DNA of 64,000 nt from Streptomyces monomycini (GTDB taxonomy: Bacteria > Actinomycetota > Actinomycetes > Streptomycetales > Streptomycetaceae): NCBI RefSeq assembly GCF_022271435.1, contig NZ_JAFIQY010000012.1, positions 62,001-126,000 of the forward strand, in the 5' to 3' direction. The stretch's first letter is position 1. Every line of letters begins with the position of its first letter. The position numbers and the translations under genes are program-made. Shown here one piece after another: positions 8,609 through 16,865 of the stretch. Below the pieces are notes generated by a model. It searched no databases and had not been told where the DNA came from. It saw only the letters and a program-made list of their open reading frames with translations.

Positions 8609-9978
8609 CGGAGCGCGCTGTAGATCTGGTCGGCCTTCTTCTGCGCGGCGGCGAGCAGCGCGTCGACGTCGGCGTCCTTGTCGGTGAGGACCGCCTGCAT
8701 CGCGTTGTCGAGCACGGCGTAGACCCGCTGTGCCTCCGGGGGTTCGAGTACGCCGGTGACGCGGGGTGCCGCGTCCGTGAAGGGCTGGTAGTTGCCGACG
8801 GGGATGTTGGCGTACTTGCGCTTGGCCGCCTCCACCCGGTCGCGGACGGAGCCCTTCCAGATGTCGGGGGTGGGCGGCATGGGCAGTCCGACGGGCAGCT
8901 TCGCGTCGAGGTTGTCCCGGATGTTCTGCTCGACGAGGTCCGGGTCGAGGTACTTCCACTGGAGCCACTTGATCCCGGCCGCGATCTTCTTCGGGGAGGC
9001 CTTGGGGTTGATCATGTAGCCCTCGCCGCCGATCAGGGTGGACCTGCCCTCGGGTACGGGCGCGAGGCCGTAGTCCTGGTACCTGCCGCCGAACTGCTTG
9101 GCGATGACGGTGAGGTTGTCGGCGGCGGCGATGTACATCCCGAGTTTGCCGCTGCCCATCATCCGCTGGACGTCCTCGGCCTGGAGCAGCTGTCTGCTGC
9201 CCATCGAGTCGTCCTTCCAGCGCATGTCGTGCAGGTCCTGGAGGGTGGCCTTGCCGGCCGCCGAGTTGAACGTGGCCTTCCAGCGGCCGTCCTGCTCGGT
9301 GGCGATCCGGCCGCCCCGGGAGTACAGCTCGGCGGTGAAGTGCCAGCCGCCCTGGTTGTTCTTGGAGAAGTCGGCGTAACCGGCGGTGTTGTCGCCGAGC
9401 GCGGCGATGCGCAGCGCCGCGGCGCGGACGTCCGCCCAGGTCCGCGGCGGCTTGTCCGGGTCGAGCCCGGCCTTCTGGAACAGCGCGCGGTTGTAGAGCA
9501 GGCCCATCGAGTAGTTGGCGGTCGGCAGGCCGTACTGGCGGCCTTTCTCGTCCTGGAACACCTTCATCAACTCGTCCTGGACGTCCGTGCGGTGCGGCAT
9601 GTCCTTGACGTGGTCGGTGAGGTCGGCCGCCTGACGCTTCGCCACCAGGCCACGGGCGTCGGTGAAGTACACGTAGAAGACGTCCTCGAGCTTGCCGCCC
9701 GCCAGCTTGGCGTTGAAGGTCTTCGGGTCCATGAAGCCCTCGTGCGGCACGATGTCGATGCCGGGGTTGGCCTTCTCGAACTGCTTCACGTGCTTGTCGA
9801 AGAGCGCACGCTCGAACGCCTGCGTCGTGGGCGGCTGCCCGTTGACGGTGAGCCGCACCGTGCCGCCGGGCGCGTCCTCGGTGCCGTCGGTGCTGCTGGT
9901 GCCGCAGGCGGTGAGCGCGGTCAGGGACACGACGGTGACGCAGGCGAGCGTGCGTCCGCGTCTTCTCGTGGATGACAT
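8605..9978 (-). CDS. ABC transporter sugar-binding lipoprotein, CUT1 family
   Basis: A 457-residue solute-binding protein. ATG 9978 is preferred: AGAGGGG lies 8 bases upstream and the next residues make a lipoprotein signal (positively charged MSSTRRRGRT, hydrophobic core, lipobox LTAC with C25 lipidated). The rest follows extracellular family-1 binding proteins: VKQFEKANPGIDIVPHEG near the start and GGEGYMINPKASPKKIAAGIKWLQW toward the C-terminus. It would capture alpha-glucan oligosaccharides outside the membrane and hand them to the two permeases. It is the first gene of the operon, downstream of CGCAAT-rich operator sequence. Confidence 0.93.
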   Translation of the reverse strand: MSSTRRRGRTLACVTVVSLTALTACGTSSTDGTEDAPGGTVRLTVNGQPPTTQAFERALFDKHVKQFEKANPGIDIVPHEGFMDPKTFNAKLAGGKLEDVFYVYFTDARGLVAKRQAADLTDHVKDMPHRTDVQDELMKVFQDEKGRQYGLPTANYSMGLLYNRALFQKAGLDPDKPPRTWADVRAAALRIAALGDNTAGYADFSKNNQGGWHFTAELYSRGGRIATEQDGRWKATFNSAAGKATLQDLHDMRWKDDSMGSRQLLQAEDVQRMMGSGKLGMYIAAADNLTVIAKQFGGRYQDYGLAPVPEGRSTLIGGEGYMINPKASPKKIAAGIKWLQWKYLDPDLVEQNIRDNLDAKLPVGLPMPPTPDIWKGSVRDRVEAAKRKYANIPVGNYQPFTDAAPRVTGVLEPPEAQRVYAVLDNAMQAVLTDKDADVDALLAAAQKKADQIYSALR

Positions 9979-10059
9979 CGGTGGACCCCTCTGAGCGTGA
10001 GCGAGGCGGCGGGCGAGGCGGCGGGCACTGGCGCTCACTCAAGCACCGGGGTCAGAAGA

Positions 10060-10088
10060 GCGCAATATCGCGTGCGCAATCTGCAAAT
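10060..10088 (-). promoter_or_regulatory. Candidate LacI-type operator ahead of the sugar-uptake operon
   Basis: GCGCAAT occurs at 10060-10066 and 10074-10080, 14 bases apart, with TGCAAAT at 10082-10088. The same CGCAA core is repeated in front of the lacI-type gene. It lies 82-110 bases upstream of the binding-protein ATG, where a repressor could block the promoter. Confidence 0.5.
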
Positions 10089-10135
10089 TTTTGACAGCAC
10101 TTTGGGCAGCTTGGCGCCCGCGCTGCCGACGCTTC

Positions 10136-10207
10136 CGGCGGTCGTCCGGGGTGCGGCGGCCTTCCCGGGTGCGGCAGCCTTCCGGGTTCCGGCGGTCTTC
10201 CGGGCTA
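10136..10207. repeat. Four degenerate 18-bp tandem repeats at the end of the LacI gene
   Basis: CGGCGGTCGTCCGGGGTG, CGGCGGCCTTCCCGGGTG, CGGCAGCCTTCCGGGTTC and CGGCGGTCTTCCGGGCTA follow each other without gaps. The last unit holds the LacI stop codon at 10205-10207. Their role, if any, is unknown; they could shape the 3' end of the regulator transcript. Confidence 0.75.
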
Positions 10208-11218
10208 CCGCGCGGCGCGGGGTCCCGTCGATCCCCGTACGACCAGCTCCGGTTCGAACAGGATCTCGTCACGGACCACCTCCCGGCCGTCGATCTGCGC
10301 CGTCAGCAGTTGCACCGCGGTACGGCCCAGCGCGTCGATCGGCTGCCGGACCGTCGACAGCGGCGGCTCGGTCACGGTCATCAGCGGCGAGTCGTCGTAC
10401 CCCACCACCGACACGTCCTGCGGCACCCGCAGCCCGCGCCGTCGCGCGGCCCGCACCGCGCCCAGCGCGATGATGTCGCTGGCGCAGACGATGCCGGTCA
10501 CCCCGGCGTCCAGCAGGCGGGAGGCCGCCGCGTGGCCGCCCTCCATGGAGTACATCCCGCGCACCACGTGCTCCGGCGGCAGCCCGGCGCCGCCCGCGGC
10601 CCGGGCCACCGCCTGCCCGGCGGCGAGCTTGCGCCGCGAGGGGACGTGGTCGGACGGGCCGAGCGCCAGACCGATCCGTTCGTGCCCGAGTGAGGTGAGG
10701 TGGCGCCAGGCCTGCTCCACCGCGACCGCGTCGTCGGTGGAGACGCAGGGGAAGTCGAGGCCCGGGATCGGCGCGTTGACCAGCACCACGGGCAGGTTCC
10801 TGGCGTGCAGCAGCCGGTAGTGGTCGTGCGGCGCGTCCGCCTGGGCGTACAGCCCGCCCGCGAACACCACGCCGGAGACCTGCTGCTGGAGCAGGAGGTC
10901 GACGTAGTCCGTCTCCTGGATGCCGCCCGGCGTCTGGGTGCAGAGGACGGGGGTCAGCCCGCGCTGGGCGAGCGCGCCCCCGACGACCTCGGCGAAGGCG
11001 GGGAAGATCGGGTTCGACAGCTCCGGCAGCACCAGCCCGATGAGCTTGCCGCGCTCCCCGCGCAGTTGGGTCGGCCGCTCGTAGCCGAGCACGTCCAGCG
11101 CGGTGAGCACCGCCTGCCGGGTGGCCTCCGAGACACCGGGCTTGCCGTTCAGCACCCGGCTGACGGTCGCCTCGGAGACGCCCACCTTTTTCGCCACCAG
11201 CGCAAGTCGTCGCGTCAT
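10205..11218 (-). CDS. LacI/GalR-family transcriptional repressor of the alpha-glucan operon
   Basis: A 337-residue LacI-family protein starting at ATG 11218. The helix-turn-helix and hinge are intact: LALVAKKVGVSEATVSRVLNG at about 4-24, then GYERPTQLRGERGKLIGLVLPEL at about 46-68. The periplasmic-binding-like ligand domain follows, with VSVVGYDDSPLMTVTEPPLSTVRQP near 260-285, a typical signature. An extended frame upstream would run through the operator region and lacks a ribosome site. It sits directly upstream of the operon it most likely represses, and CGCAA/TTGCG motifs occur before both. The inducer is probably an alpha-glucoside such as nigerose or maltose, by context only. Confidence 0.93.
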   Translation of the reverse strand: MTRRLALVAKKVGVSEATVSRVLNGKPGVSEATRQAVLTALDVLGYERPTQLRGERGKLIGLVLPELSNPIFPAFAEVVGGALAQRGLTPVLCTQTPGGIQETDYVDLLLQQQVSGVVFAGGLYAQADAPHDHYRLLHARNLPVVLVNAPIPGLDFPCVSTDDAVAVEQAWRHLTSLGHERIGLALGPSDHVPSRRKLAAGQAVARAAGGAGLPPEHVVRGMYSMEGGHAAASRLLDAGVTGIVCASDIIALGAVRAARRRGLRVPQDVSVVGYDDSPLMTVTEPPLSTVRQPIDALGRTAVQLLTAQIDGREVVRDEILFEPELVVRGSTGPRAAR

Positions 11219-11220
11219 GT

Positions 11221-11257
11221 ACGCAACGCTAGCGCAAACAACGCAAGTAATTTGCGG
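11221..11257 (-). promoter_or_regulatory. Cluster of CGCAA/TTGCG motifs ahead of the LacI-type gene
   Basis: ACGCAA (11221), GCGCAA (11232) and ACGCAA (11241) recur every 9-11 bases, one helical turn, and CGCAA-GTAAT-TTGCG (11242-11256) forms an inverted repeat. The palindrome CGCTAGCG (11227-11234) lies inside. The cluster touches the LacI start codon, so binding would repress the regulator itself. The shared motif with 10060-10088 supports autoregulation. Confidence 0.55.
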
Positions 11258-11271
11258 TGCCGCCGGAACGC

Positions 11272-11332
11272 GAGCGGGCCCGAGGGCAGGCGCGGCGGCG
11301 CGAGAGCGCACCGGTGCCCGTCGGACCCGCTC
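11272..11332 (-). terminator. Long imperfect hairpin downstream of the papain-inhibitor-like gene
   Basis: GAGCGGGCCCGA (11272-11283) pairs with TCGGACCCGCTC (11321-11332) with one mismatch across a 37-base loop. It lies between the end of the barrel-protein gene (11379) and the LacI operator region, both on the minus strand, and would separate the two transcripts. Confidence 0.5.
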
Positions 11333-11378
11333 CGCCGCGGCCGCCGCCGTCACTTCAGGACGGCCGGCCGCGGCCGGT

Positions 11379-11795
11379 TCAGCGGACGAACTTCCAGCTG
11401 ACGTTCGGGACCATGTCGGTGCCCGCGGGCACCAGCTTGCGGAACGCCTTCTGGCTGAGGTCGATGTGCGTCGGGGCGCAGGACGGGCACTTGTCCTTGA
11501 CCGGCACGGTGATGGTCCGGCCGTTGTAGCTGACCTGCACCTTGATACCGGAACACAGCGGGTCGTTGTTCGGGTTGGGCGTGGTCCAGTAGGAGGCCGA
11601 GACGGCGACCAGGTCCTGCGCGGTGGCGTCGATGGGCGTGCCGCAGGCGCCGTAGCCCTTGTCGTTGTAGTAGGTCATCTTGCCGTTCATGGTCTGGCCG
11701 ATCGGCACGGCGTGGGCCGTGCCGGTGCCGAGGGCGATACCGGTGACGGCTACCACGCCGCAGACCGTCGTCCTCCAGCGTCTGGATGCGCGCAT
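11379..11795 (-). CDS. Secreted double-psi beta-barrel protein, Streptomyces papain-inhibitor-like
   Basis: A 138-residue protein: signal peptide (about 1-29, ending TAHA-VP) and a compact single-domain barrel of about 110 residues. The barrel shows GKMTYYNDKGYGACGTPIDA, LVAVSASYW, and VPVKDKCPSC-PTHIDLSQKAF, the expansin/RlpA/cerato-platanin-like pattern. Four cysteines can make two disulfides. From memory the closest match is the small papain inhibitor secreted by Streptomyces mobaraensis, which shares the GKMTYY and YGACGT motifs. GAGGAG sits ahead of ATG 11795. It could inhibit cysteine proteases or bind wall glycans; the inhibitor role is inferred. Confidence 0.8.
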   Translation of the reverse strand: MRASRRWRTTVCGVVAVTGIALGTGTAHAVPIGQTMNGKMTYYNDKGYGACGTPIDATAQDLVAVSASYWTTPNPNNDPLCSGIKVQVSYNGRTITVPVKDKCPSCAPTHIDLSQKAFRKLVPAGTDMVPNVSWKFVR

Positions 11796-11913
11796 GATGT
11801 CTCCTCGTCCGAGTGGGTTCGGGTAGGTGCCGGGAGATGTCTCGGGCAGCCGTTGCCGGGCCGCGATGCGCCCGGCGATGCGCAACGGCAGGGAGCGGCC
11901 GGTGCGTTGCCGT

Positions 11914-11938
11914 CGCCGGCGCGCTCGGTGCGCCGGCG
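11914..11938. other. Perfect GC-rich stem-loop in the barrel-protein/methyltransferase divergent space
   Basis: CGCCGGCGC (11914-11922) and GCGCCGGCG (11930-11938) form a perfect 9-bp stem with a 7-base loop. The 426-base space 11796-12221 holds both divergent promoters and no credible gene. The hairpin is 119 bases upstream of the barrel-protein start, so it could lie in that leader or act as a double-strand protein site. Confidence 0.45.
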
Positions 11939-12221
11939 CACGGGCTTCAGGGGGCGGCGGCTCACGAAGCACTCCCGAGCACATGAGTTTCATTCGACCG
12001 CGGCCGCCCCACAACCCCCAATGGACTCAGATGTCCTGAAGTCGCGGATATGTACGCCTGGTTGGCCCGGAACGGACGGTTGGCGTCCGCTGCCGGCGCC
12101 GGACGCGCGGGGCTCGTCCGCCGCTGCGGAACGTTTCGGATGTAAGCCGCTCAAGCCGGGTGCGAGGGTGACTCGTACGATGGCGTCGCAACTGATCGTG
12201 TTTTTTCGGAGGGGCCGTATC

Positions 12222-12974
12222 GTGCCGAGCGGGACCGGTGGACAGCGCAAGCGACGGCAGGGGGTGTACGGCGTCGACGCCCCGTACGCGTTGTTCGGCC
12301 TCGGCTGCGGAGCGGTCGGGGCGACGCTGGCGGGATTCGGCACGCTCTCGGGGCCCGGGACCGGGGTGGCCTGGCTGCCGTTTCTGTGCGCGCTCGTGAT
12401 GGCGGCCGCCTTCGTGCTCTACGTGCACGCCACCCGGCGGGGCAAGTTCACCGTCTGGGAGGACCTGCTGGACGGACTGGAGCTGCGCGGGAACGAGCGG
12501 CTCCTGGACCTCGGGTGCGGGCGCGGCGCCGTACTGCTGGCGGGCGCCCGTCGCGTACCGCAGGGCCGGGCGGTGGGGGTGGACCTGTGGCGCGGCGTCG
12601 ACCAGACGGGCAACGCGGCGAGCGCCACGGCGCGCAACGCGCGGGTCGAGAGCGTGCAGGACCGGGTGGAGCTGCGCACCGGCGACCTGCGGGACCTGCC
12701 CTTCGGCGACGGCGAGTTCGACGTCGTGCTGTCCAGTCTGGCCATCCACAACATCAAGGACGCCGAGGGGCGGCGCCGGGCGGTGACCGAGGCGGTACGC
12801 GTCCTGCGGCCCGGAGGGCGCCTGGTGATCGTCGACATCGGCGGCTCCGTGTCCTTCTACCGCGACGTCCTGGAGACGCTGCCGGTCAGCGGGCTCGGTG
12901 TCCGCTCGGCGGGCTGGCGGATGTGGTGGGGCGGGCCGTGGATGCGGACGCGCGTGGCCACCGCGTCCGGCTGA
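12222..12974 (+). CDS. Membrane-tethered class I SAM-dependent methyltransferase
   Basis: A 250-residue protein. GTG 12222 is chosen because GGAGGGG lies 8 bases upstream; ATG 12180 in the same frame would add 14 residues but has no such site. Two hydrophobic segments (about 20-40 and 47-66) precede a cytoplasmic Rossmann methyltransferase: motif I LLDLGCGRGAVLL, motif II AVGVDLW, motif IV FDVVLSSLAIHNI, and LRPGGRLVIVDIG. The arrangement matches actinobacterial membrane-bound methyltransferases of unknown substrate. It ends 55 bases before the convergent SARP gene; nothing links it firmly to the polyketide cluster. Confidence 0.85.
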   Translation: MPSGTGGQRKRRQGVYGVDAPYALFGLGCGAVGATLAGFGTLSGPGTGVAWLPFLCALVMAAAFVLYVHATRRGKFTVWEDLLDGLELRGNERLLDLGCGRGAVLLAGARRVPQGRAVGVDLWRGVDQTGNAASATARNARVESVQDRVELRTGDLRDLPFGDGEFDVVLSSLAIHNIKDAEGRRRAVTEAVRVLRPGGRLVIVDIGGSVSFYRDVLETLPVSGLGVRSAGWRMWWGGPWMRTRVATASG

Positions 12975-13007
12975 CCGGCCGCGCGTCCCGAGGGGAGCGG
13001 GCCGGCC

Positions 13008-13029
13008 GGCCGGGCCGTGGCGCCCGGCC
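13008..13029. terminator. Bidirectional hairpin between methyltransferase and SARP genes
   Basis: GGCCGGGC (13008-13015) pairs perfectly with GCCCGGCC (13022-13029) over a 6-base loop, directly beside the SARP stop codon. It can end both convergent transcripts. Confidence 0.6.
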
Positions 13030-16000
13030 TCAGCCCGAGAGGGCGACGTCGGTCACGTGCCGGCCCAGGAGGTCGTGCAGCAGGGCGGTGGTGGGCAGGG
13101 CGTGGTGGAGGTAGACGTGCTCGCGGCGGTGTTCGATGACGGCGAGCATCGTGCGGAGGGTGGCCGTGGCGTCGTCGCGGCGGCCGGCGTGGTGCTGGGC
13201 CTGGGCGAGCAGGCCGAGGTGCAGGGGGAGACGCAGATGGGAGCGGGAGGGGCGGAGTTCGGTCAGGCCGGCCTGCATCTGGGCGAGGCCCTCGTCCTCG
13301 CGGCCCAGATGGGTCAGGGACCAGCCCTCGGTCAGGCGCAGCATCGCCGTCCAGTACAGCAGCCCGTGCTCCTCGGCCAGCCGCGCCCCTTCGGCGGAGG
13401 AGGCCCGCGCGGTCTCGGCGTCGCCTTCCCAGGCGGCGAGGACCGCGTCCACGTACAGGGCGAAGGACCGGTCGGAGGGCCTGCTTTCGTACGCCGTCAG
13501 GCCCTGGAGCTGGCTCCGGCGGGCGCGGGCCGTGTCCCGGTCGCCCAGGATCCAGTGGGTGAAGGCGTCGTAGGACCGGCAGGAGACGCGCGGGTCGTGC
13601 TGGAACGTACGGGCCAGGGTGCGGCCCTCCCGGGCGAAACGATCCGCCAGCCCGACGCTCCGCTCCAGTTCCGCGAGCGCCTCCGGCAGCCGGCCGCGTA
13701 CGTGCAGCGCGACGCCCTTGCCGTACGCCGCGCCCAGCAGCGCCACCGGATGGCGCGTACGGCTGCCGATGTCCCGCAGCAGCCGGGAGAACTGCCGGGA
13801 CTCGTCGTACCGGCCGGTGACCAGGAACGCCGAGCACAGTGCCCACAGCACCGACGGGTCCTCGGGCGCCCGGGTGACCGCCCCCAGGGCGCGGCCCCGG
13901 CTCAGCGCCGCCTCCGCCTCGGCGTCGCCGTACCCGCGGACCATGGCGAGCAACTGCCCCAGCTGGATGTACAGCCGCTGCTCCAGGGCACGGGCGGACG
14001 CGTCGTCACGGGGCAGCAGGCCCGCGAGATGCACGGCCCGGCGCAGCCACGTCTCGACCTTCTCGTACGCCAGGTGCTGCTCGGCCTGCTCGGCGGCGCG
14101 CAACAGCCGGGGGAGGGCCTGCCGGGCGGGCAGCGCGTCCTGGGCGTGCCAGGTGTGGTGGGCCAGGCGCTCGAACTCCTCGTCGCCCACCTGGTCGCCG
14201 CCGCGCGTGCACAGTGATTCGGCCACCCGGGCGTGCAGCCGGTGGCGCTCGTCGCGCGCGAGCACGTCCAGGAGTGTCTCGCGGACCAGCGCGTGCACGA
14301 AGTGCAGCCGCCCTGGATGGTGCGGGTCCTCGCCGAGCAGGCCCGCCCGGATCGCCTCCGTCAGGGAGGGCGCCACCGGTTCGTCCTCGGCGGCGGTGCA
14401 GTGCAGCAGGTCCGTGTCGATCTCGGTGCCGATGACGGCACACAGCCGCAGCACCCGCAGGGCGGGCTCCGGCAGGGCGGCGAACCGCTGGCGCAGCGCC
14501 TCGCGCACCCCGGTCGGCACCTGCGCCCGCAGCACGTCGGTGGCGTCCGCGTCGTGCAGGCGCCGCGCGTCGCCGAGGAGTGACAGCAGCTGCATGACGA
14601 AGTACGGGTTGCCCTTGCTGCGCTCGTGCAGCGCGTCCACGACGTCCGCGCCGACCCCGCGCCCGGCCTGCGCCTCCACCAGGGACGCGACGGCACCGCG
14701 GGACAGCCCGCCGAGCCGCAGCGTCTCGGTCCTGGGGCCCCGCAGGATGTCGGCCAGCACCCGGCGGATCGTGGCGTCGGAGTCCGCCTCGAAGTCCCGG
14801 GCGGTGAGCACGATGCTGATCCGGTGCCCGTGGCGGCGGGTGCCGAGCAGCCGCAGCAGGTCGAGGGAGGCGGCGTCGGCCCAGTGCAGGTCCTCCAGGA
14901 GCAGCACCAGCGGCCGCTCGGCGGCCAGCGCGAGCAGCACCTCGCACACCGCGTCGTGGGTCAGGAACCGGGCCTGGGCCCAGTCGTTCTCGTGCCCCTG
15001 CCCGCCGGCCGCGGCCGCCCGCTCGGGCATCACCGGGGCGAGCAGCGTGTCGAAGGGCGCGGTGGCGGTGCGGAAGGCGTCCGGCCGGGTGGCCGACAGG
15101 TGGCGCAGCACCTGGGTCCACAGCCAGTACGGCGGTACGCCCTCACCGGGGAAGCAGTGGCTCCAGACCACGTCGAGCGCGTCCCCGGCGGCCTCCAGCG
15201 CCGGGGCCAGCTCCATCAGCAGCCGCGTCTTGCCGACCCCGGCGGCGCCGAGTACGCAGGCCAGGTACCCGTGTCCGGTGGTCGCGCCGGCCGATGACGT
15301 GGTCAGGCGGTGCAGCTCCTGGTCCCGGCCGGTGAACGGCCAGGGCGCCGCCACTCCTTCGGACCCGGAGCCCGGGCAGTCGTCCGGGGCGGGGGCCGGC
15401 CGGGCGGGCAGCCGGCTGACGCCGCGCAGTCGCCGCGGCCCTGTCGTCCGTGCGCCTCTGGCCGGGCCCGGCACCGCCGCACCCCGGTCCGTGTTCCGCG
15501 CGGACCTGCGGACCCGCGCGGCACGGGCCGGCGCGGCGGCTTCCTGCGGATACACGGCCGCGTCCGCCGGGGGGTGCTCCGACGGGAAGTCCGGCTCCCG
15601 CGGCGGGCCTTCCGGCGGGCCGGGGGAGCCAGGAGGACCGGGCGGACCGGGTGGCCCGTCGGCGGCCGGAGCGGCCGCGAGGCGGACCGCCGGGCCGCTG
15701 TCGTCCAGCTCCTGGCGGAGGATGGCGGTGTACACCCGCTGGAGTTCGGCGGTGGTGTCCACACCGAACTCCTCCACCAGGTGGCAGCGCGTCCGCTCGT
15801 ACACCTCCAGCGCCTCGGCCTGCCGTCCCAGGCGGGACAGTGCCGTGATCAGATGCCCGACCAGGCGTTCACGGGCCGGGTTGCGGCGTACCTCCAGGCC
15901 CAGTTCGGCCGCCACCTCCTCGGCCGCCCCGAGTGCGAGCCGGGCCTCCGCGCAGGATTCCAGCGCGGTGAGCCGGACCTGTTCCAGGCGGGTGGTCTCG

Positions 16001-16536
16001 TCGGAGAGCGGCGGCTGGGCGCCGAACTCCGTGTAGGGGGCGCCGCGCCACAGCTCCAGGGCCTCGGTGAGCCGGTCGCGGGCGCCGCGCGGGTCGCGCC
16101 GGTCCAGGAGCTGCCGCCCGTCGGCGACCATCTGCTCGAAGCGGAACGCGTCGACCTGGTCCGGGACGAGCTGGAGCACGTATCCGGGCGCCTGGTAGCG
16201 CAGGACGGACGAGGTGCCCTGACCGGCTGCCGGGGCGAGCACCCGGCGCAGGTGGGAGAGGTGGCTCTGGAGGGTGGGCACGGGGTGCCGCGGGGGCCCC
16301 TCGCACCAGAGTTCCTCGACGAGCAGTTCGGTGGGGACGACTCTGCCGAGGCGGACGAGGAGCAGGGCGAGCAGGGCCCGCCGTCGTGGCGGGCCGAGGG
16401 GGAGGTCGGTACCGCCGAGCCGGGCCGACATCGGGCCCAGGACGCGCAGTACGGGCTCGGGGCCGGCCGGCCGGGGCCCGGCGGTGCCGGAGAGTTCCGG
16501 CAGGGGTGTGGGGGGCGGGGTGTGGGGTGTGCACAT
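13030..16536 (-). CDS. Large SARP-family activator with AAA/STAND ATPase and TPR-like region, likely cluster regulator
   Basis: A 1168-residue regulator. Residues about 28-120 form an OmpR-like winged helix (LRVLGPMSARLGG; TELLVEELW; LQSHLSHLRRVL). A BTAD domain follows (about 127-272), beginning VDAFRFEQMV. A Pro/Gly-rich linker (about 280-395) includes collagen-like PGPPGPPGSPGPP. The ATPase half has Walker A GAAGVGKTR near 428 and Walker B LVLLLEDLHWADA near 550. The rest is helical and TPR-like, without a C-terminal LuxR helix-turn-helix. ATG 16536 is the best start; the ribosome site is weak. It diverges from the acyltransferase-to-PKS operon, so it probably activates it through heptameric repeats in the 440-base space between them. 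No TTA codon was seen in it. Confidence 0.88.
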   Translation of the reverse strand: MCTPHTPPPTPLPELSGTAGPRPAGPEPVLRVLGPMSARLGGTDLPLGPPRRRALLALLLVRLGRVVPTELLVEELWCEGPPRHPVPTLQSHLSHLRRVLAPAAGQGTSSVLRYQAPGYVLQLVPDQVDAFRFEQMVADGRQLLDRRDPRGARDRLTEALELWRGAPYTEFGAQPPLSDETTRLEQVRLTALESCAEARLALGAAEEVAAELGLEVRRNPARERLVGHLITALSRLGRQAEALEVYERTRCHLVEEFGVDTTAELQRVYTAILRQELDDSGPAVRLAAAPAADGPPGPPGPPGSPGPPEGPPREPDFPSEHPPADAAVYPQEAAAPARAARVRRSARNTDRGAAVPGPARGARTTGPRRLRGVSRLPARPAPAPDDCPGSGSEGVAAPWPFTGRDQELHRLTTSSAGATTGHGYLACVLGAAGVGKTRLLMELAPALEAAGDALDVVWSHCFPGEGVPPYWLWTQVLRHLSATRPDAFRTATAPFDTLLAPVMPERAAAAGGQGHENDWAQARFLTHDAVCEVLLALAAERPLVLLLEDLHWADAASLDLLRLLGTRRHGHRISIVLTARDFEADSDATIRRVLADILRGPRTETLRLGGLSRGAVASLVEAQAGRGVGADVVDALHERSKGNPYFVMQLLSLLGDARRLHDADATDVLRAQVPTGVREALRQRFAALPEPALRVLRLCAVIGTEIDTDLLHCTAAEDEPVAPSLTEAIRAGLLGEDPHHPGRLHFVHALVRETLLDVLARDERHRLHARVAESLCTRGGDQVGDEEFERLAHHTWHAQDALPARQALPRLLRAAEQAEQHLAYEKVETWLRRAVHLAGLLPRDDASARALEQRLYIQLGQLLAMVRGYGDAEAEAALSRGRALGAVTRAPEDPSVLWALCSAFLVTGRYDESRQFSRLLRDIGSRTRHPVALLGAAYGKGVALHVRGRLPEALAELERSVGLADRFAREGRTLARTFQHDPRVSCRSYDAFTHWILGDRDTARARRSQLQGLTAYESRPSDRSFALYVDAVLAAWEGDAETARASSAEGARLAEEHGLLYWTAMLRLTEGWSLTHLGREDEGLAQMQAGLTELRPSRSHLRLPLHLGLLAQAQHHAGRRDDATATLRTMLAVIEHRREHVYLHHALPTTALLHDLLGRHVTDVALSG

Positions 16537-16865
16537 GTCGGTCCCAATCGTTCTCACGCCGGCGGCTGTGCAGGGGACGTGCCGGACCGTAACCGGGTCC
16601 ATCCGGAAAGTGATCATGGCATATGTGGCGAGACGTTCAAAGATCGGCAACCAGCCAAGGCAATCGTCCGGCAAGCGGAACGACAAGGAAGCGGAAAGCC
16701 GCGGCGGGGTGGCCGGCAAGCGTCCGTCAGCGGCCGGACCAAGGGGTCGCAAGGGGGCTGGCACACGATGGCGGCAGCCGCCTTCCGGTCCGGCCGACGA
16801 CCGTCGCCGGGCCGGGCGGGCGCGTCGCACCGAACCGAAGCAACCACCTCGCGAACAGGGACGAC
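16537..16865. promoter_or_regulatory. Divergent control region between the SARP gene and the PKS operon
   Basis: This stretch carries no convincing gene. On the minus strand, TTGAAC (16640-16635) and CATGAT (16618-16613) with a 16-base spacer are a possible promoter for the SARP gene, 77 bases before its start. The local AT content around 16600-16680 is higher than in flanking genes, as expected for a promoter. I could not identify clear SARP heptamer repeats or a plus-strand promoter by eye. Confidence 0.35.

Noticed and set aside
8566..9975. 469-codon plus-strand frame opposite the sugar-binding lipoprotein
   Set aside because: The minus strand has a perfect lipoprotein signal and family motifs, so the plus frame is a shadow.
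12180..12221. ATG 12180 as start of the methyltransferase
   Set aside because: No ribosome site in front of it, whereas GGAGGGG lies 8 bases before GTG 12222.
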